A DNA stretch of 57,223 nucleotides. Source: Streptomyces sp. MMG1533. Lineage in GTDB: Bacteria; Actinomycetota; Actinomycetes; Streptomycetales; Streptomycetaceae. The stretch spans positions 1 through 57,223 of the forward strand of contig NZ_LGDG01000254.1 of assembly GCF_001279775.1 (NCBI RefSeq), written 5' to 3'. Below are positions 45,337-54,759 of this stretch, piece after piece. The translations under genes were made by a program, and so were the position numbers. Below the pieces are notes generated by a model. That model worked only from the letters and a program-made list of their open reading frames with translations. It was not told where the DNA came from and did no database searches. Within the stretch, counting starts at the first letter, position 1. Each line of letters begins with the position of its first letter.

Positions 45337-47280
45337 TCAGCGGATCGTGATGGTGATCGTCGATCCCTTGGGGGCCGTCTTCCCGCCCTTCACGGACTGC
45401 TTCTTCACGGTGTCGCCGAAGAGCCCGAGCAGCCCGCGGTCCTCGTCGACCTCGAAGCCGGCCCCCTCCAGCGTCGCCTTGGCGTCGTCGACGCTGTCGC
45501 CGACCACGTCCGGGACCTCGATCATCTCGGGGCCCTTGGACAGCGTCAGCGTCACCGTGTCGCCCTCGGCGGCGGTGCTGCCGTTCTGCGGTGTCTGCAG
45601 GGCGACCCGGCCCTTGTCGTACTCCGAGGAATTGACCTCCTCGGAGGAGACCTTCACCTGCAGCCCGGCCTCTTCCAGGTCCGCCTGCGCGTCTTTCAGG
45701 GACTCGCCGGTGACGTCCGGGACGTCGATCGGGCTGCCCTTGCTGACGGTGAGCGCGATCGCCGAGCCCGCGCGCCGCTCGGTGCCCTTCTCCGGGTCCG
45801 TGGAGATCACGAAGCCCTTGCGGACCTCCTCGCTGAACGCCCGGGTGACCATGCCCGGCTCCAGCCCGCCGTCCTTCAGCAGGGACCTCGCCTTGTCCAG
45901 CCGGTAGCCCTCCACGTCGGGCACCTTCACCGTCTGAGGGCCGTCGGAGATGGTGAGCGCCACCGAGTCGTTGTCCCGGATCCGGGTGCCCGGCTTCGGG
46001 TCGGTGTTGATGACGGTGCCGCGCTTCACGGTGTCGCTGTAGGCGTGGTTGACCTTGCCGACCTCCAGGCCGGCCTGCTCCAGCCGGTCCCGGGCCTGTG
46101 CCTCGGTCTTCGCCAGCAGCGGCGGGACCTGGGTGAACTGGCCGGAGTTGATGTACCAGACGCCCGCGCCGAGGCCGAGCGCCAGCAGCACGGCGGCCAC
46201 GATCGTGACGATCCGACGCCGGGAGCGGTCGGTACCGCGGCGCGGGGGAAGCGGCGGCGGACTCTCCAGCCGGCTGGTGCGGTGGAACCCGGCCTCTGCC
46301 TCGTCCTCGTTCACCGGCAGTGGGCGCGGCACGGTCAGCGAGCGCGGGATCACGCTCGTGAGGTCGGCACCGATGTCACGGTGCTCGTGGTCCGACGAGA
46401 GCGCCCGCGGCGGCACCGCGTCCAGCTGGTCCTCGCTGAGCGTGGCGCGCGCCTCGCGCGCCTGCGCGAGCAGCGCGACCGCGTCGTACGGGCGGATGCC
46501 GGGGGTGCGGGCGGTCGCCGACGCGACCAGTTCGTCGAGCTCGTACGGCAGACCCGGCACGAGGGCCGAGGGCGGCGGGACGTCCTCGTGGAGGTGCTTG
46601 TAGAGCACCACGGCGGGGGAGTCCGCGTCGTGCGGCTTCTCGCCGGTGAGCATCTCGTAGAGGACGACACCGCACGCGTACACGTCGACGCGGGGGTCGG
46701 CGGCGCCCGGCTGCTCTATCTGCTCGGGCGCGAGGTACGAGACGGTGCCGAGAACGGCCCCGGTGGTGCTGGTGACGGTGTTCACGGAGCGTACGAGCCC
46801 GAAGTCGGCGACCTTGACCCGGCCGTCGTCCCCTATCAGCACGTTCTCCGGCTTCATGTCCCGGTGCACGAAACCGGCGCGGTGCGCGGCGCCCAGCGCG
46901 GCGAGCACCGGCTCCAGGATGTCCAGGGCGGCGCGCGGCTGCAGCGCCCCGCGGTCGCGCAGTACGTCGCGCAGGGTGCACCCGGCGACGTACTCCATGG
47001 CGAGGTAGACGTACGACCCGTCGGTGCCCTGGTCGAAGACCTGCACGACGTTCGGGTGCGCGAGCCGGGCGACCGACTTCGCCTCCCGGATGAACCGCTC
47101 GACGAAGGTCCCGTCCGCCGCGAGCGCCGGATGCATCACCTTGAGCGCGAGCACGCGGTCCAGGCGGGTGTCCAGGGCCCGGTAGACCGTGGCCATCCCG
47201 CCGACCGCGATCCGCGCGTCCACGCGGTAGCGCCCGTCGAGCACCTGCCCGACCAACGGGTCCTGAAGGGTCGTATCCAC
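45337..47280 (-). CDS. PASTA-domain Ser/Thr protein kinase (PknB/PknL-like)
   Basis: A 647-residue receptor kinase. The cytoplasmic kinase domain has VGGMATVYRA, Lys47, HRDMKPENVLI and VADFGLVRS. A Pro-rich linker and one membrane helix (about 365-387) follow, then four extracellular PASTA domains that begin with sequences like VPDVEGYRL, VPDVTGESL and VPDVVGDSV. PASTA domains sense muropeptides or lipid II. The GTG at 47280 is preferred: TACACT ends 7 nt upstream. An Rv2175c-like protein, known in mycobacteria as a PknL substrate, is encoded 4.2 kb away. Confidence 0.93.
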   Translation of the reverse strand: MDTTLQDPLVGQVLDGRYRVDARIAVGGMATVYRALDTRLDRVLALKVMHPALAADGTFVERFIREAKSVARLAHPNVVQVFDQGTDGSYVYLAMEYVAGCTLRDVLRDRGALQPRAALDILEPVLAALGAAHRAGFVHRDMKPENVLIGDDGRVKVADFGLVRSVNTVTSTTGAVLGTVSYLAPEQIEQPGAADPRVDVYACGVVLYEMLTGEKPHDADSPAVVLYKHLHEDVPPPSALVPGLPYELDELVASATARTPGIRPYDAVALLAQAREARATLSEDQLDAVPPRALSSDHEHRDIGADLTSVIPRSLTVPRPLPVNEDEAEAGFHRTSRLESPPPLPPRRGTDRSRRRIVTIVAAVLLALGLGAGVWYINSGQFTQVPPLLAKTEAQARDRLEQAGLEVGKVNHAYSDTVKRGTVINTDPKPGTRIRDNDSVALTISDGPQTVKVPDVEGYRLDKARSLLKDGGLEPGMVTRAFSEEVRKGFVISTDPEKGTERRAGSAIALTVSKGSPIDVPDVTGESLKDAQADLEEAGLQVKVSSEEVNSSEYDKGRVALQTPQNGSTAAEGDTVTLTLSKGPEMIEVPDVVGDSVDDAKATLEGAGFEVDEDRGLLGLFGDTVKKQSVKGGKTAPKGSTITITIR

Positions 47281-47287
47281 GCAGGTG

Positions 47288-47293
47288 AGTGTA
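47288..47293 (-). promoter_or_regulatory. leaderless promoter -10 of the PASTA kinase
   Basis: On the minus strand this reads TACACT with 7 nt to the GTG at 47280; the nucleotides between (CACCTGC) are not a ribosome site. Confidence 0.55.
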
Positions 47294-47398
47294 CGAGCCG
47301 TGACTGACACGACTGGCGGTTCGGTCGAGATCGGGGCGGGACTGAAGCGGACCTGTGACGGAGGTCGCACCGGCGCCCCGCTTCATTCGAACGTACGT

Positions 47399-48196
<798 letters not shown>

Positions 48197-48397
48197 TCAG
48201 CCTCCTTGGACGGCGGTGAGGACTTCGACGCGGTCTCCCTCGGTGAGGGACGTGGCGGACCACTGCGCGCGCGGGACGACGGTTTCGTTGAGCGCGGCGG
48301 CCACTCCGGAGGGCGCCGCGGTGAGGGACCGTACGAGCGTGTCGAGGGCGGTGCCGGGGGCGACTTCCTGCCGCTCGCCGTTGACCTGGATGTTCAT
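48197..48397 (-). CDS. thiS: sulfur carrier protein ThiS
   Basis: A 66-residue ubiquitin-like sulfur carrier that ends in Gly-Gly, the site of thiocarboxylation. It overlaps thiO by 4 bp and is followed at once by thiG. Size, fold pattern (MNIQVNGERQEV start, VEVLTAVQGG end) and context all agree. Confidence 0.95.
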   Translation of the reverse strand: MNIQVNGERQEVAPGTALDTLVRSLTAAPSGVAAALNETVVPRAQWSATSLTEGDRVEVLTAVQGG

Positions 48398-49569
48398 GCG
48401 GGCTGCTCCGTGAGGGCGGTGCTGAAGCGCTTGGGCGTGAAGGGGCGGGCCTCGTCCGGGAGTTCACCGGTGGCCAGGACGTGTGCCATGGAGTCGCCGG
48501 TGACCGGCGTGAGGAGCACGCCGTTGCGGTAGTGCCCGGTGGCCAGCAGCAGCCCGTCGAGGCCGGTCGGGCCGAGCAGCGGCGCGTTGTCGGGGGAGCC
48601 CGGCCGCAGACCGGCCCGGGTCTCCGTCAGCGGCAGCTTGGTGATCCCGGGCACCAGCTCGTGAGCGTCGCGCAGCAGCTCGTACACCCCGCCCGCGGTC
48701 ACCGTGGTGTCCCAGCCCAGCTCCTCGCTGGTCGCGCCGACGACCAGCTCGCCGTTCTCACGCGGCACCAGGTAGACCTGACTGCCGCGCACCACGGCCC
48801 GCACGGTCCGGCTCAGGAACGGCGCGTACCGCTCGGGCACGGTCAGCCGCAGCACCTGTCCCTTCACGGGCCGTACGGGCGGCAGCAGATCCTCGGGGAC
48901 GCCCGCGAGCCGCCCGCTGAGGCTGCCCGCGGCCAGCACCACCTGCCCGGCGCCCAGAACCTCGCCCTCGCGTGTGACGACCCCGGCCGCCCGCTCCCGC
49001 AGGACCGACAGCCGCTCGGCCCATGTGCGGTGGATGACGACCCCGGCCCGCTCGCAGGCGGCCACCAGCGCCGCCGCGAGCCGCCGCGGGTCGATCTGGT
49101 GGTCCCCGTCGACCCGCAGCCCGCCGCGTACGCCCGGCGCGAGCATGGGCTCCAGACGCCGGCACTCCCGCCCGGACAGCCAGTCGGAGTCCAGCCCCGA
49201 CTGCCGCTGCAGCGCGTGCAGTTCCCGCAGATGGGCGCGGTCGTCGGCGTCCAGTGCGACGGCGAGCGTGCCGCACCGGCGGTAGCCGAGGTCGTGTCCG
49301 GTGAGGTCGGTGAGCTCGGCCGCGAAGTCGGGATAGCGGCGGGCCGATTCCAGGTTCAGGCCGAGCAGGGTCTGCTCGCCGTAGTGCAGTTCCGTGACGG
49401 CGGCCAGCATTCCGGCCGCGACCTGGGCGGCCCCGCCACCCGGTTCGGGGTCCACGACGGCCACGGCGAACCCGCGTTGCGCGGCCCGCCAGGCCGTGAC
49501 CAGGCCGATGATCCCGCCCCCGACGACCAGGACGTCTGAGGTGTGTGATGTGTCGGACGTACGCGACAT
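48394..49569 (-). CDS. thiO: glycine oxidase
   Basis: A 391-residue FAD flavoenzyme that oxidises glycine to the imine needed by ThiG. The FAD loop VVGGGIIGLVTAWRAA is at the N-terminus, GQVVLAAGSLSG is in the middle, and LLLATGHYRNGVLLTP closes the C-terminal FAD site. It is the first gene of the thi operon. The ribosome site GGGAGGGGC lies at the 3' edge of the TPP riboswitch, so ligand binding could block translation. Confidence 0.94.
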   Translation of the reverse strand: MSRTSDTSHTSDVLVVGGGIIGLVTAWRAAQRGFAVAVVDPEPGGGAAQVAAGMLAAVTELHYGEQTLLGLNLESARRYPDFAAELTDLTGHDLGYRRCGTLAVALDADDRAHLRELHALQRQSGLDSDWLSGRECRRLEPMLAPGVRGGLRVDGDHQIDPRRLAAALVAACERAGVVIHRTWAERLSVLRERAAGVVTREGEVLGAGQVVLAAGSLSGRLAGVPEDLLPPVRPVKGQVLRLTVPERYAPFLSRTVRAVVRGSQVYLVPRENGELVVGATSEELGWDTTVTAGGVYELLRDAHELVPGITKLPLTETRAGLRPGSPDNAPLLGPTGLDGLLLATGHYRNGVLLTPVTGDSMAHVLATGELPDEARPFTPKRFSTALTEQPA

Positions 49570-49580
49570 GGGCGTCCAGC

Positions 49581-49672
49581 CCCTCCCTTCGCCGGCATGA
49601 CCCGGATCAGGTTCGTACGGTCGGAGGCCGCCAGCCTCCCTCTCAGCCCGGTGCGTCCGGGCTCCCGCGTGT
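49581..49672 (-). promoter_or_regulatory. TPP riboswitch of thiOSG
   Basis: The minus strand contains the signature CTGAGAGGG (plus 49638-49646) and ACCTGATCCGGGTCATGCCG followed by GCGAAGGGA, ending within 20 nt of the thiO start. The Shine-Dalgarno sequence overlaps the 3' end of the aptamer, as expected for translational control. Confidence 0.93.
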
Positions 49673-49770
49673 ATTTTTTGTGCTGGGGGTCCGGGGGTCG
49701 CCCCCCGGGAAACGCAGCACGTTGGCCACCCTAGCCAATGCCGTATGTCTCAGTAAGGGAGCCTCCGCCT

Positions 49771-50121
49771 GTGGCACGTTCGCTCGACGGACTCGTCCTC
49801 GCCCCCGTCGCCGACCAGGCCCCAGGTCAGGTCGGTACCCGTACCAGGTTCACGTACCACGAGAAGGACGGCGAGATCTGGGCCGAGTACGCGGGCGGAG
49901 ACGTCGTACGCGGGCACCTGGTGGGGACGCGGGAGGGCGACCGCCTGGACTTCCGGTACGTACAGCTCAAGGAGGACGGGACGACGTCCTCGGGGCACTG
50001 CGTGTCGACGGTCGCCGAGCTGCCCGACGGCCGGGTGCGGCTGGAGGAGACCTGGGAGTGGGAGTCGCAGCCGGGCAGCGGGACGAGCGTTGTGGAGCAG
50101 CTCACCGAGCACGCCCCCTGA
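49771..50121 (+). CDS. small cytosolic protein of unknown function
   Basis: A 116-residue protein, probably a beta-barrel (alternating strands FTYHEKDGEIWAEYAGG, GDRLDFRYVQLKEDG and GRVRLEETWEWES), with no signal or membrane segment. I do not recognise a named family. The GTG at 49771 follows AAGGGAG at 9-nt spacing; the frame extends to 49738 but with no better start. It is divergent from the thi operon and lies 32 bp before an FAD reductase. Confidence 0.72.
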   Translation: MARSLDGLVLAPVADQAPGQVGTRTRFTYHEKDGEIWAEYAGGDVVRGHLVGTREGDRLDFRYVQLKEDGTTSSGHCVSTVAELPDGRVRLEETWEWESQPGSGTSVVEQLTEHAP

Positions 50122-50147
50122 CTGACTGTTCGTCAGTTGTCTATGGT
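50118..50147 (+). promoter_or_regulatory. promoter of the FAD reductase with a TetR-like palindrome
   Basis: CTGACT (50118-50123), 18 nt, then TATGGT (50142-50147) forms a promoter whose -10 ends 6 nt before the GTG at 50154. ACTGAC-N5-GTCAGT (50121-50137) lies across the -35 and spacer, in a position to repress. Confidence 0.6.
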
Positions 50148-50153
50148 GATCAG

Positions 50154-51395
50154 GTGAGCGAGCAGAGGCAGGAACGGGGCACGTCCACGCCACGGCGTGT
50201 TGTCGTCGTCGGCGCGGGCATGGCCGGGGTGCAGACCGCGGTCGCCCTGCGGGAACAGGGCCACACCGGCAGCGTGACCCTGATCGGCGCGGAGCCCCAC
50301 CAGCCGTACGACCGGCCGCCGCTGTCGAAGGCCGTCCTGCTCGGCAAGGCCGAGGGCTCCGCCTTCGACGTCGACTTCGAGGCGCTCGGCATCGAACTGC
50401 GGCTCGGGCGCGAGGTCCTGGGCGTCCGCCCCGCCGAACACGAGCTGGACACCGCCGAGGGGCCGGTGCCGTACGACGTCCTGGTCCTCGCCACCGGTGC
50501 CGAACCGATCCGGCTGCCGGGCGCGGAAGGCGTCCCCGGCGTGCACCTGCTGCGCACCCTGGACGATGCCGAACGGCTGCGTCCGGTGCTCGCCCGGCAG
50601 CACGCCATCGTGGTCGTCGGCGCGGGCTGGATCGGCGCCGAGTTCGCCACGGCGGCGCGCGAGGCAGGCTGTGCGGTGACGGTCGTGGAGGCCGCCGACC
50701 GGCCGCTCGCGGGCGCGCTGCCCGCCGAGGTGGCCGCGCCGATGGCCGCCTGGTACGACGACGCCGGTGCCTCTTTGCGCACCCACGCGCGCGTGCGCCG
50801 CGTCGAGCCCGGCGCGGTGCTGCTGGACGACGGCTCCCGGCTGCCCGCGGACGCCGTGGTCGTCGGCATCGGCGCCCGCCCCGCCACGGCCTGGCTCGCC
50901 GGCTCCGGCATCGAGCTCGGCACCCACGGCGAGGTCGTCGCCGACGACCGTCTGCGCACCTCGGTGCCGGACGTCTACGCGGTCGGTGACTGCGCCTCCT
51001 TCCCTTCGGGGAGGTATGGCGAGCGCCTGCTGGTCCACCACTGGGACAACGCCCTCCAGGGCCCGCGCACGGTGGCCGAGAACATCCTCGGCGAGGCCAC
51101 CGGCGAGCCCGCGGCCGTCTACGACCCAGTCCCGTACTTCTGGTCCGAGCAGTTCGGGCGCTTCGTCCAGTACGCCGGCCACCACGAGTCCGCCGACACC
51201 ACCCTGTGGCGCGGCGACCCGTCCGGCCCGGCCTGGACGGTGTGCTGGCTGCGGGCCGGCCGCCTGGTCGCCCTGCTGGCCGTGGGCCGACCCCGGGACC
51301 TGGCGCAGGGACGGCGGCTGATCGAGGCGGGTACGGCCATGGACCCCGAGTTGCTGGCCGACCCGGCGAGGCCTCTGAAAGCGGCCACGGCGTAG
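50154..51395 (+). CDS. NAD(P)/FAD-dependent ferredoxin-reductase-type oxidoreductase
   Basis: A 413-residue flavoenzyme with two dinucleotide folds: FAD loop VVVGAGMAGVQTAVALREQG at the N-terminus and NAD loop IVVVGAGWIGAEFATAAREAG near 155. PYDRPPLSK, VYAVGDCASF and the C-terminal reductase domain (about 320-410) match reductases for ferredoxins of P450 or dioxygenase systems. No ferredoxin or oxygenase gene is adjacent, so the partner is unknown. The GTG at 50154 is preferred because of the well-placed TATGGT. Confidence 0.87.
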   Translation: MSEQRQERGTSTPRRVVVVGAGMAGVQTAVALREQGHTGSVTLIGAEPHQPYDRPPLSKAVLLGKAEGSAFDVDFEALGIELRLGREVLGVRPAEHELDTAEGPVPYDVLVLATGAEPIRLPGAEGVPGVHLLRTLDDAERLRPVLARQHAIVVVGAGWIGAEFATAAREAGCAVTVVEAADRPLAGALPAEVAAPMAAWYDDAGASLRTHARVRRVEPGAVLLDDGSRLPADAVVVGIGARPATAWLAGSGIELGTHGEVVADDRLRTSVPDVYAVGDCASFPSGRYGERLLVHHWDNALQGPRTVAENILGEATGEPAAVYDPVPYFWSEQFGRFVQYAGHHESADTTLWRGDPSGPAWTVCWLRAGRLVALLAVGRPRDLAQGRRLIEAGTAMDPELLADPARPLKAATA

Positions 51396-51459
51396 TGCGA
51401 AACCCCAGGTCGGGCGCTCCTGGCTTCCGACTGTCAGTGCGGGATGGCAGGCTTGTCCC

Positions 51460-51831
51460 GTGACTGAGATTGACGCAAAGATCGATGCTCTCGTCCCCGC
51501 CTGGCTCACCCTCCCCGACATCGCGGAAATGCTCGATGTCGAGGTGACGCGTGTGCGTCAGCTGGTCAAGGAGGGCCAGCTCATCGCCGTACGCCGTGGT
51601 GAGAACCGCGCGCTGCACGTCCCCGCCGCCTTCCTCGACGGGGCCGAGCAGAAGGTCGTCAAGGGCCTGACCGGCACCCTGACGCTCCTGCGGGACGACG
51701 GTTTCACCGACGAAGAGATGCTCGAGTGGCTCTTCACCCCCGACCCGAGCCTGCCCGGCACCCCCGCGCAGGCGCTGAGTGAGAATCGCGGCACGGAGGT
51801 GAAGCGCCGGGCCCAGGCGCTCGCCGTCTGA
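51460..51831 (+). CDS. Rv2175c-family DNA-binding protein
   Basis: A 123-residue protein with a winged/helix-turn-helix N-terminus (LTLPDIAEMLDVEVTRVRQL) and the Rv2175c C-terminal domain (TLTLLRDDGFTDEEMLEWLF). In M. tuberculosis the homologue binds DNA and loses this ability when phosphorylated by PknL. A PASTA kinase is encoded 4.2 kb upstream on the other strand, so a similar circuit is possible. The GTG has no strong ribosome site. Confidence 0.87.
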   Translation: MTEIDAKIDALVPAWLTLPDIAEMLDVEVTRVRQLVKEGQLIAVRRGENRALHVPAAFLDGAEQKVVKGLTGTLTLLRDDGFTDEEMLEWLFTPDPSLPGTPAQALSENRGTEVKRRAQALAV

Positions 51832-51873
51832 TCTGAGCACGCTGATCTGAACATCGCCCGACGTACGGGCCGT

Positions 51874-52001
51874 GGCCCGTGAGAGCCACGGCCGTGGTTG
51901 ACTGCGGCCCGCGACGGCCACAGTCGTGGCTCGCTGCGGCCCGCAGTGGCCGACCACTCCGGCTTCCGCGGCCCGCAGTGGCCGACCACTCCGGCTTCCG
52001 C
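51874..52001 (+). repeat. four tandem 32-bp hairpin units upstream of thiE
   Basis: Units start at 51874, 51906, 51938 and 51970, each with GGCCCG; the last two are identical and a fifth partial unit begins at 52002. Each unit has its own palindrome: CCACGGCCGTGG in unit 1, GCCAC-AGTC-GTGGC in unit 2, AGTGG-CCGA-CCACT in units 3 and 4. Thus sequence varies while the stem is kept. The array fills the gap before thiE. Confidence 0.9.
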
Positions 52002-52035
52002 GGCCCGTACGCCATCCACAACGGGGGACCCACGC

Positions 52036-52686
52036 ATGTCCGACACCACCGCCCGCGCCCAGCTCGCCGACGCCAGGCTCTACCTCTGCACGGACGCCCG
52101 CAGGCGGCAGGGCGACCTCGCCGACTTCCTGGACGCCGCCCTGGCCGGCGGGGTCGACATCGTGCAGCTGCGGGACAAGGGCATGGAGGCGGCGGAGGAG
52201 CTGGAGCACCTGAAGGTGTTCGCCGACGCCTGCGCCCGGCACGGCAGGCTCCTCGCGGTCAACGACCGCGCGGACGTCGCCCACGCCGCCCGCGCCGCCG
52301 TCCTGCACCTGGGCCAGGGCGATCTCCCGGTCCCCGCCGCCCGCGCGATCCTGGGCGAGGACGTCCTCATGGGCCGCTCCACGCACGCGGAGTCCGAAGC
52401 CGCCGCGGCCGCCGTCCAGGAAGGCGTGGACTACTTCTGCACCGGCCCGTGCTGGCCGACCCCCACCAAGCCCGGCCGCCACGCACCCGGCCTCGACCTG
52501 GTCCGGTACACCGCCTCCCTCGGCACCGACCGCCCCTGGTTCGCCATCGGCGGCATCGACCTCGGCAACCTCGACGAGGTGCTGGAGGCGGGCGCGCGCC
52601 GGGTCGTGGTCGTGCGTGCCATCACGGAGGCGGACGACCCGGGCGCGGCTGCGGCGGAGTTCGCCAAGCGGCTGCGGCAGGCATGA
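52036..52686 (+). CDS. thiE: thiamine phosphate synthase
   Basis: Joins thiazole phosphate and HMP pyrophosphate to form thiamine phosphate. The 216-residue TIM barrel has [23 protein letters not shown]-type [26 protein letters not shown] and [10 protein letters not shown]. The ATG follows GGGGGAC. Unlike thiOSG it has no TPP riboswitch directly upstream; a tandem hairpin array is there instead. The thi operon lies 2.4 kb away on the other strand. Confidence 0.94.
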   Translation: MSDTTARAQLADARLYLCTDARRRQGDLADFLDAALAGGVDIVQLRDKGMEAAEELEHLKVFADACARHGRLLAVNDRADVAHAARAAVLHLGQGDLPVPAARAILGEDVLMGRSTHAESEAAAAAVQEGVDYFCTGPCWPTPTKPGRHAPGLDLVRYTASLGTDRPWFAIGGIDLGNLDEVLEAGARRVVVVRAITEADDPGAAAAEFAKRLRQA

Positions 52687-52759
52687 CACCGCTGACGGCC
52701 CTCTGGTGTCCGAAGGGTGGACAACAAATCGACAAATCGGGCAAAATCCCTGGATCTGG

Positions 52760-52788
52760 TTGGGGGACCGCCTCCCCCTGACTAACCT
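52760..52788 (+). promoter_or_regulatory. metF promoter
   Basis: TTGGGG at 52760-52765, a 17-nt spacer and TAACCT at 52783-52788 end 6 nt before the metF ATG, so the transcript should be leaderless. No SAM or B12 riboswitch was seen between thiE and metF. Confidence 0.6.
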
Positions 52789-52794
52789 GCGGGT

Positions 52795-53718
52795 ATGGCC
52801 CTCGGCACCGCATCCACCAGGTCGGACCACGCCCGCACCGTGCGTGACATGCTCGCGACCGGCAAGACGACGTACTCGTTCGAGTTCTACGCCCCGAAGA
52901 CCCCGAAGGGCGAGCGGAACCTCTGGAACGCGCTGCGCCGGGTCGAGGCCGTGGCGCCCGACTTCGTCTCCGTGACCTACGGCGCCGGCGGTTCCACCCG
53001 CGCGGGCACGGTGAAGGCGACCGAGGCGATCGCGTCCAACACCACGCTCACCCCCATCGCGCACCTCACCGCGGTCGACCACTCGGTGGCCGACCTGCGC
53101 AACATCATCGGGCAGTACGCCGACGCCGGGATCCGCAACATGCTGGCGCTGCGCGGCGACCCGCCCGGCGACCCCATGGGCGACTGGGTGCCGCACCCGC
53201 GCGGCCTCACCTACGCCGCCGAACTCGTCGAACTCATCAAGGCGTCCGGCGATTTCTGTGTGGGCGTCGCGGCCTTCCCCGCGATGCATCCGCGCTCTGC
53301 CGACTGGGACGCCGACGTCCGCCACTTCGTCGACAAGTGCCGCGCGGGCGCGGACTACGCGATCACGCAGATGTTCTTCCACCCCGAGGACTACCTGCGG
53401 CTGCGCGACAAGGTCGCGGCCGCCGGTTGCGAGACCCCGGTCATCCCGGAGGTCATGCCGATCGCGAGTGTGAAGAGCCTGGACCGGGTGCCGTCCCTCA
53501 CCAACGCGGCCTTCCCGCCCGCCCTGAAAGAGCGAATCCTCACAGCAAAAGACGATCCGACCGCTGTACGCTCCATTGGCATCGAATACGCCACGGAGTT
53601 CTGCGCACGGCTGCTGGCCGAGGGAGTGCCCGGACTGCACTTCATCACGCTCAACAACTCCACGGCGACGCTGGAAATCTACGAAAACCTGGGCCTGCAC
53701 CACCCACCGCAGGCCTAG
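52795..53718 (+). CDS. metF: methylenetetrahydrofolate reductase
   Basis: Reduces 5,10-methylene- to 5-methyl-tetrahydrofolate, the methyl donor for methionine. The 307-residue FAD TIM barrel has [41 protein letters not shown] and [14 protein letters not shown]. The active-site Glu is in FEFYAP. It stands 108 bp after thiE on the same strand but has its own promoter. Confidence 0.95.
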   Translation: MALGTASTRSDHARTVRDMLATGKTTYSFEFYAPKTPKGERNLWNALRRVEAVAPDFVSVTYGAGGSTRAGTVKATEAIASNTTLTPIAHLTAVDHSVADLRNIIGQYADAGIRNMLALRGDPPGDPMGDWVPHPRGLTYAAELVELIKASGDFCVGVAAFPAMHPRSADWDADVRHFVDKCRAGADYAITQMFFHPEDYLRLRDKVAAAGCETPVIPEVMPIASVKSLDRVPSLTNAAFPPALKERILTAKDDPTAVRSIGIEYATEFCARLLAEGVPGLHFITLNNSTATLEIYENLGLHHPPQA

Positions 53719-53774
53719 ACCGGTCGCACCGATATACGACACACTGCGTAGCGGCCACTGGGAGAGGGGCGTAC

Positions 53775-54731
53775 ATGGGCTGGACGGTCCTCTACATCGC
53801 GTTCGGCGTCGTCGCGCTGTGGCTGCTCGGCGAGGTGCTGCTGCAGTACAAGGCGCGTCTGCGCTGGCGGTTGCTCGCCTTCGGCGGCTTCCTCGGCGTC
53901 GTACTCGGCGTCCTGATCCCCTCCGTGATCGTCATCGGCCTGGGCGCCGTCGCCTTCGCGGTCGGCCAGACCTACGTCACGCTCTCGTTCCGCCGCGGCT
54001 TCGCGGCCGGCTGGGCGGTCAGCCGTCCGGGCGCCGACGGCACCAAGCGGCGCCGCGGCAAGGCCGACCGCCAGGACCCGACCCTGGAGGTCACCGACCT
54101 CGAAGCCGCCGACGCGGGCTTCGGCGACGACTCCGGGTACGACCGGAACACCGGCGCCTACGGCCAGGACGACTACGACCGCGACGACGTGTTCACGCCC
54201 GCGCGCCCGGTCGACCCCAGTGCCGCCGAGAGCACCGCCGTGTACGAACCGCAGCCCCTGCCCGACGACACCGGCTCGTACGGTATATACGGCAACTCCG
54301 GGTACGCCGCCGCCGGCTCCGACTACGCCACCGCGGACCAGACCCAGGACCAGTACGCGGCAGCCGCTCAAGGCGCCGACCAGACCTACGGGTACGACGG
54401 CTACTACCAGCAGCAGTACAGCTACGACACCTCCGGTCAGCAGCAGTACGCCGCCTACTCCGACCCCTACATCGGCACGCAGACCTACGGCGGCGGCTCC
54501 TACGACGCCTCCTACGGCGGCCAGCAGCAGTACGACCAGCAGGGCTACGGACAGGACCAGTACGGCAACGGCACGTACGCCGGGGAGACGCCGGCCGGCG
54601 GGGTGTGGGTGCCGCAGCAGCGCAGCACCGACGACGCCTACGGCGGCGAACTCCCCCCGGAGCAGCCGTATCCCTACCAGGGCGACGGCCAGGCGCAGGG
54701 CAACGGCTTCGACGACCAGTACCGGTTCTGA
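53775..54731 (+). CDS. membrane protein with Tyr/Gln/Gly-rich prion-like tail
   Basis: A 318-residue protein. Two membrane helices lie near the N-terminus (about 2-22 and 33-66), followed by a basic patch (GTKRRRGKADRQ). The remaining 200 residues have low complexity and are rich in Tyr, Gln, Gly, Asp and Ser, with repeats such as YYQQQYSYDTSGQQQYAAY. Such composition is typical of disordered, self-associating domains. The ATG follows GAGAGGGG. The function is unknown; a scaffold for division or polar growth complexes is a guess. Confidence 0.82.
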   Translation: MGWTVLYIAFGVVALWLLGEVLLQYKARLRWRLLAFGGFLGVVLGVLIPSVIVIGLGAVAFAVGQTYVTLSFRRGFAAGWAVSRPGADGTKRRRGKADRQDPTLEVTDLEAADAGFGDDSGYDRNTGAYGQDDYDRDDVFTPARPVDPSAAESTAVYEPQPLPDDTGSYGIYGNSGYAAAGSDYATADQTQDQYAAAAQGADQTYGYDGYYQQQYSYDTSGQQQYAAYSDPYIGTQTYGGGSYDASYGGQQQYDQQGYGQDQYGNGTYAGETPAGGVWVPQQRSTDDAYGGELPPEQPYPYQGDGQAQGNGFDDQYRF

Positions 54732-54759
54732 ACGGCCCCTCGGCCGGGATGCCTTCCGT

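Noticed and set aside
51874..52001. CRISPR-like appearance of the 32-bp units
   Set aside because: The units are directly adjacent with no spacers between them, and no cas genes are present.
49750..53742. Open frame of about 1330 codons on the minus strand
   Set aside because: It is antisense to the reductase, thiE and metF, all of which have clear family motifs.
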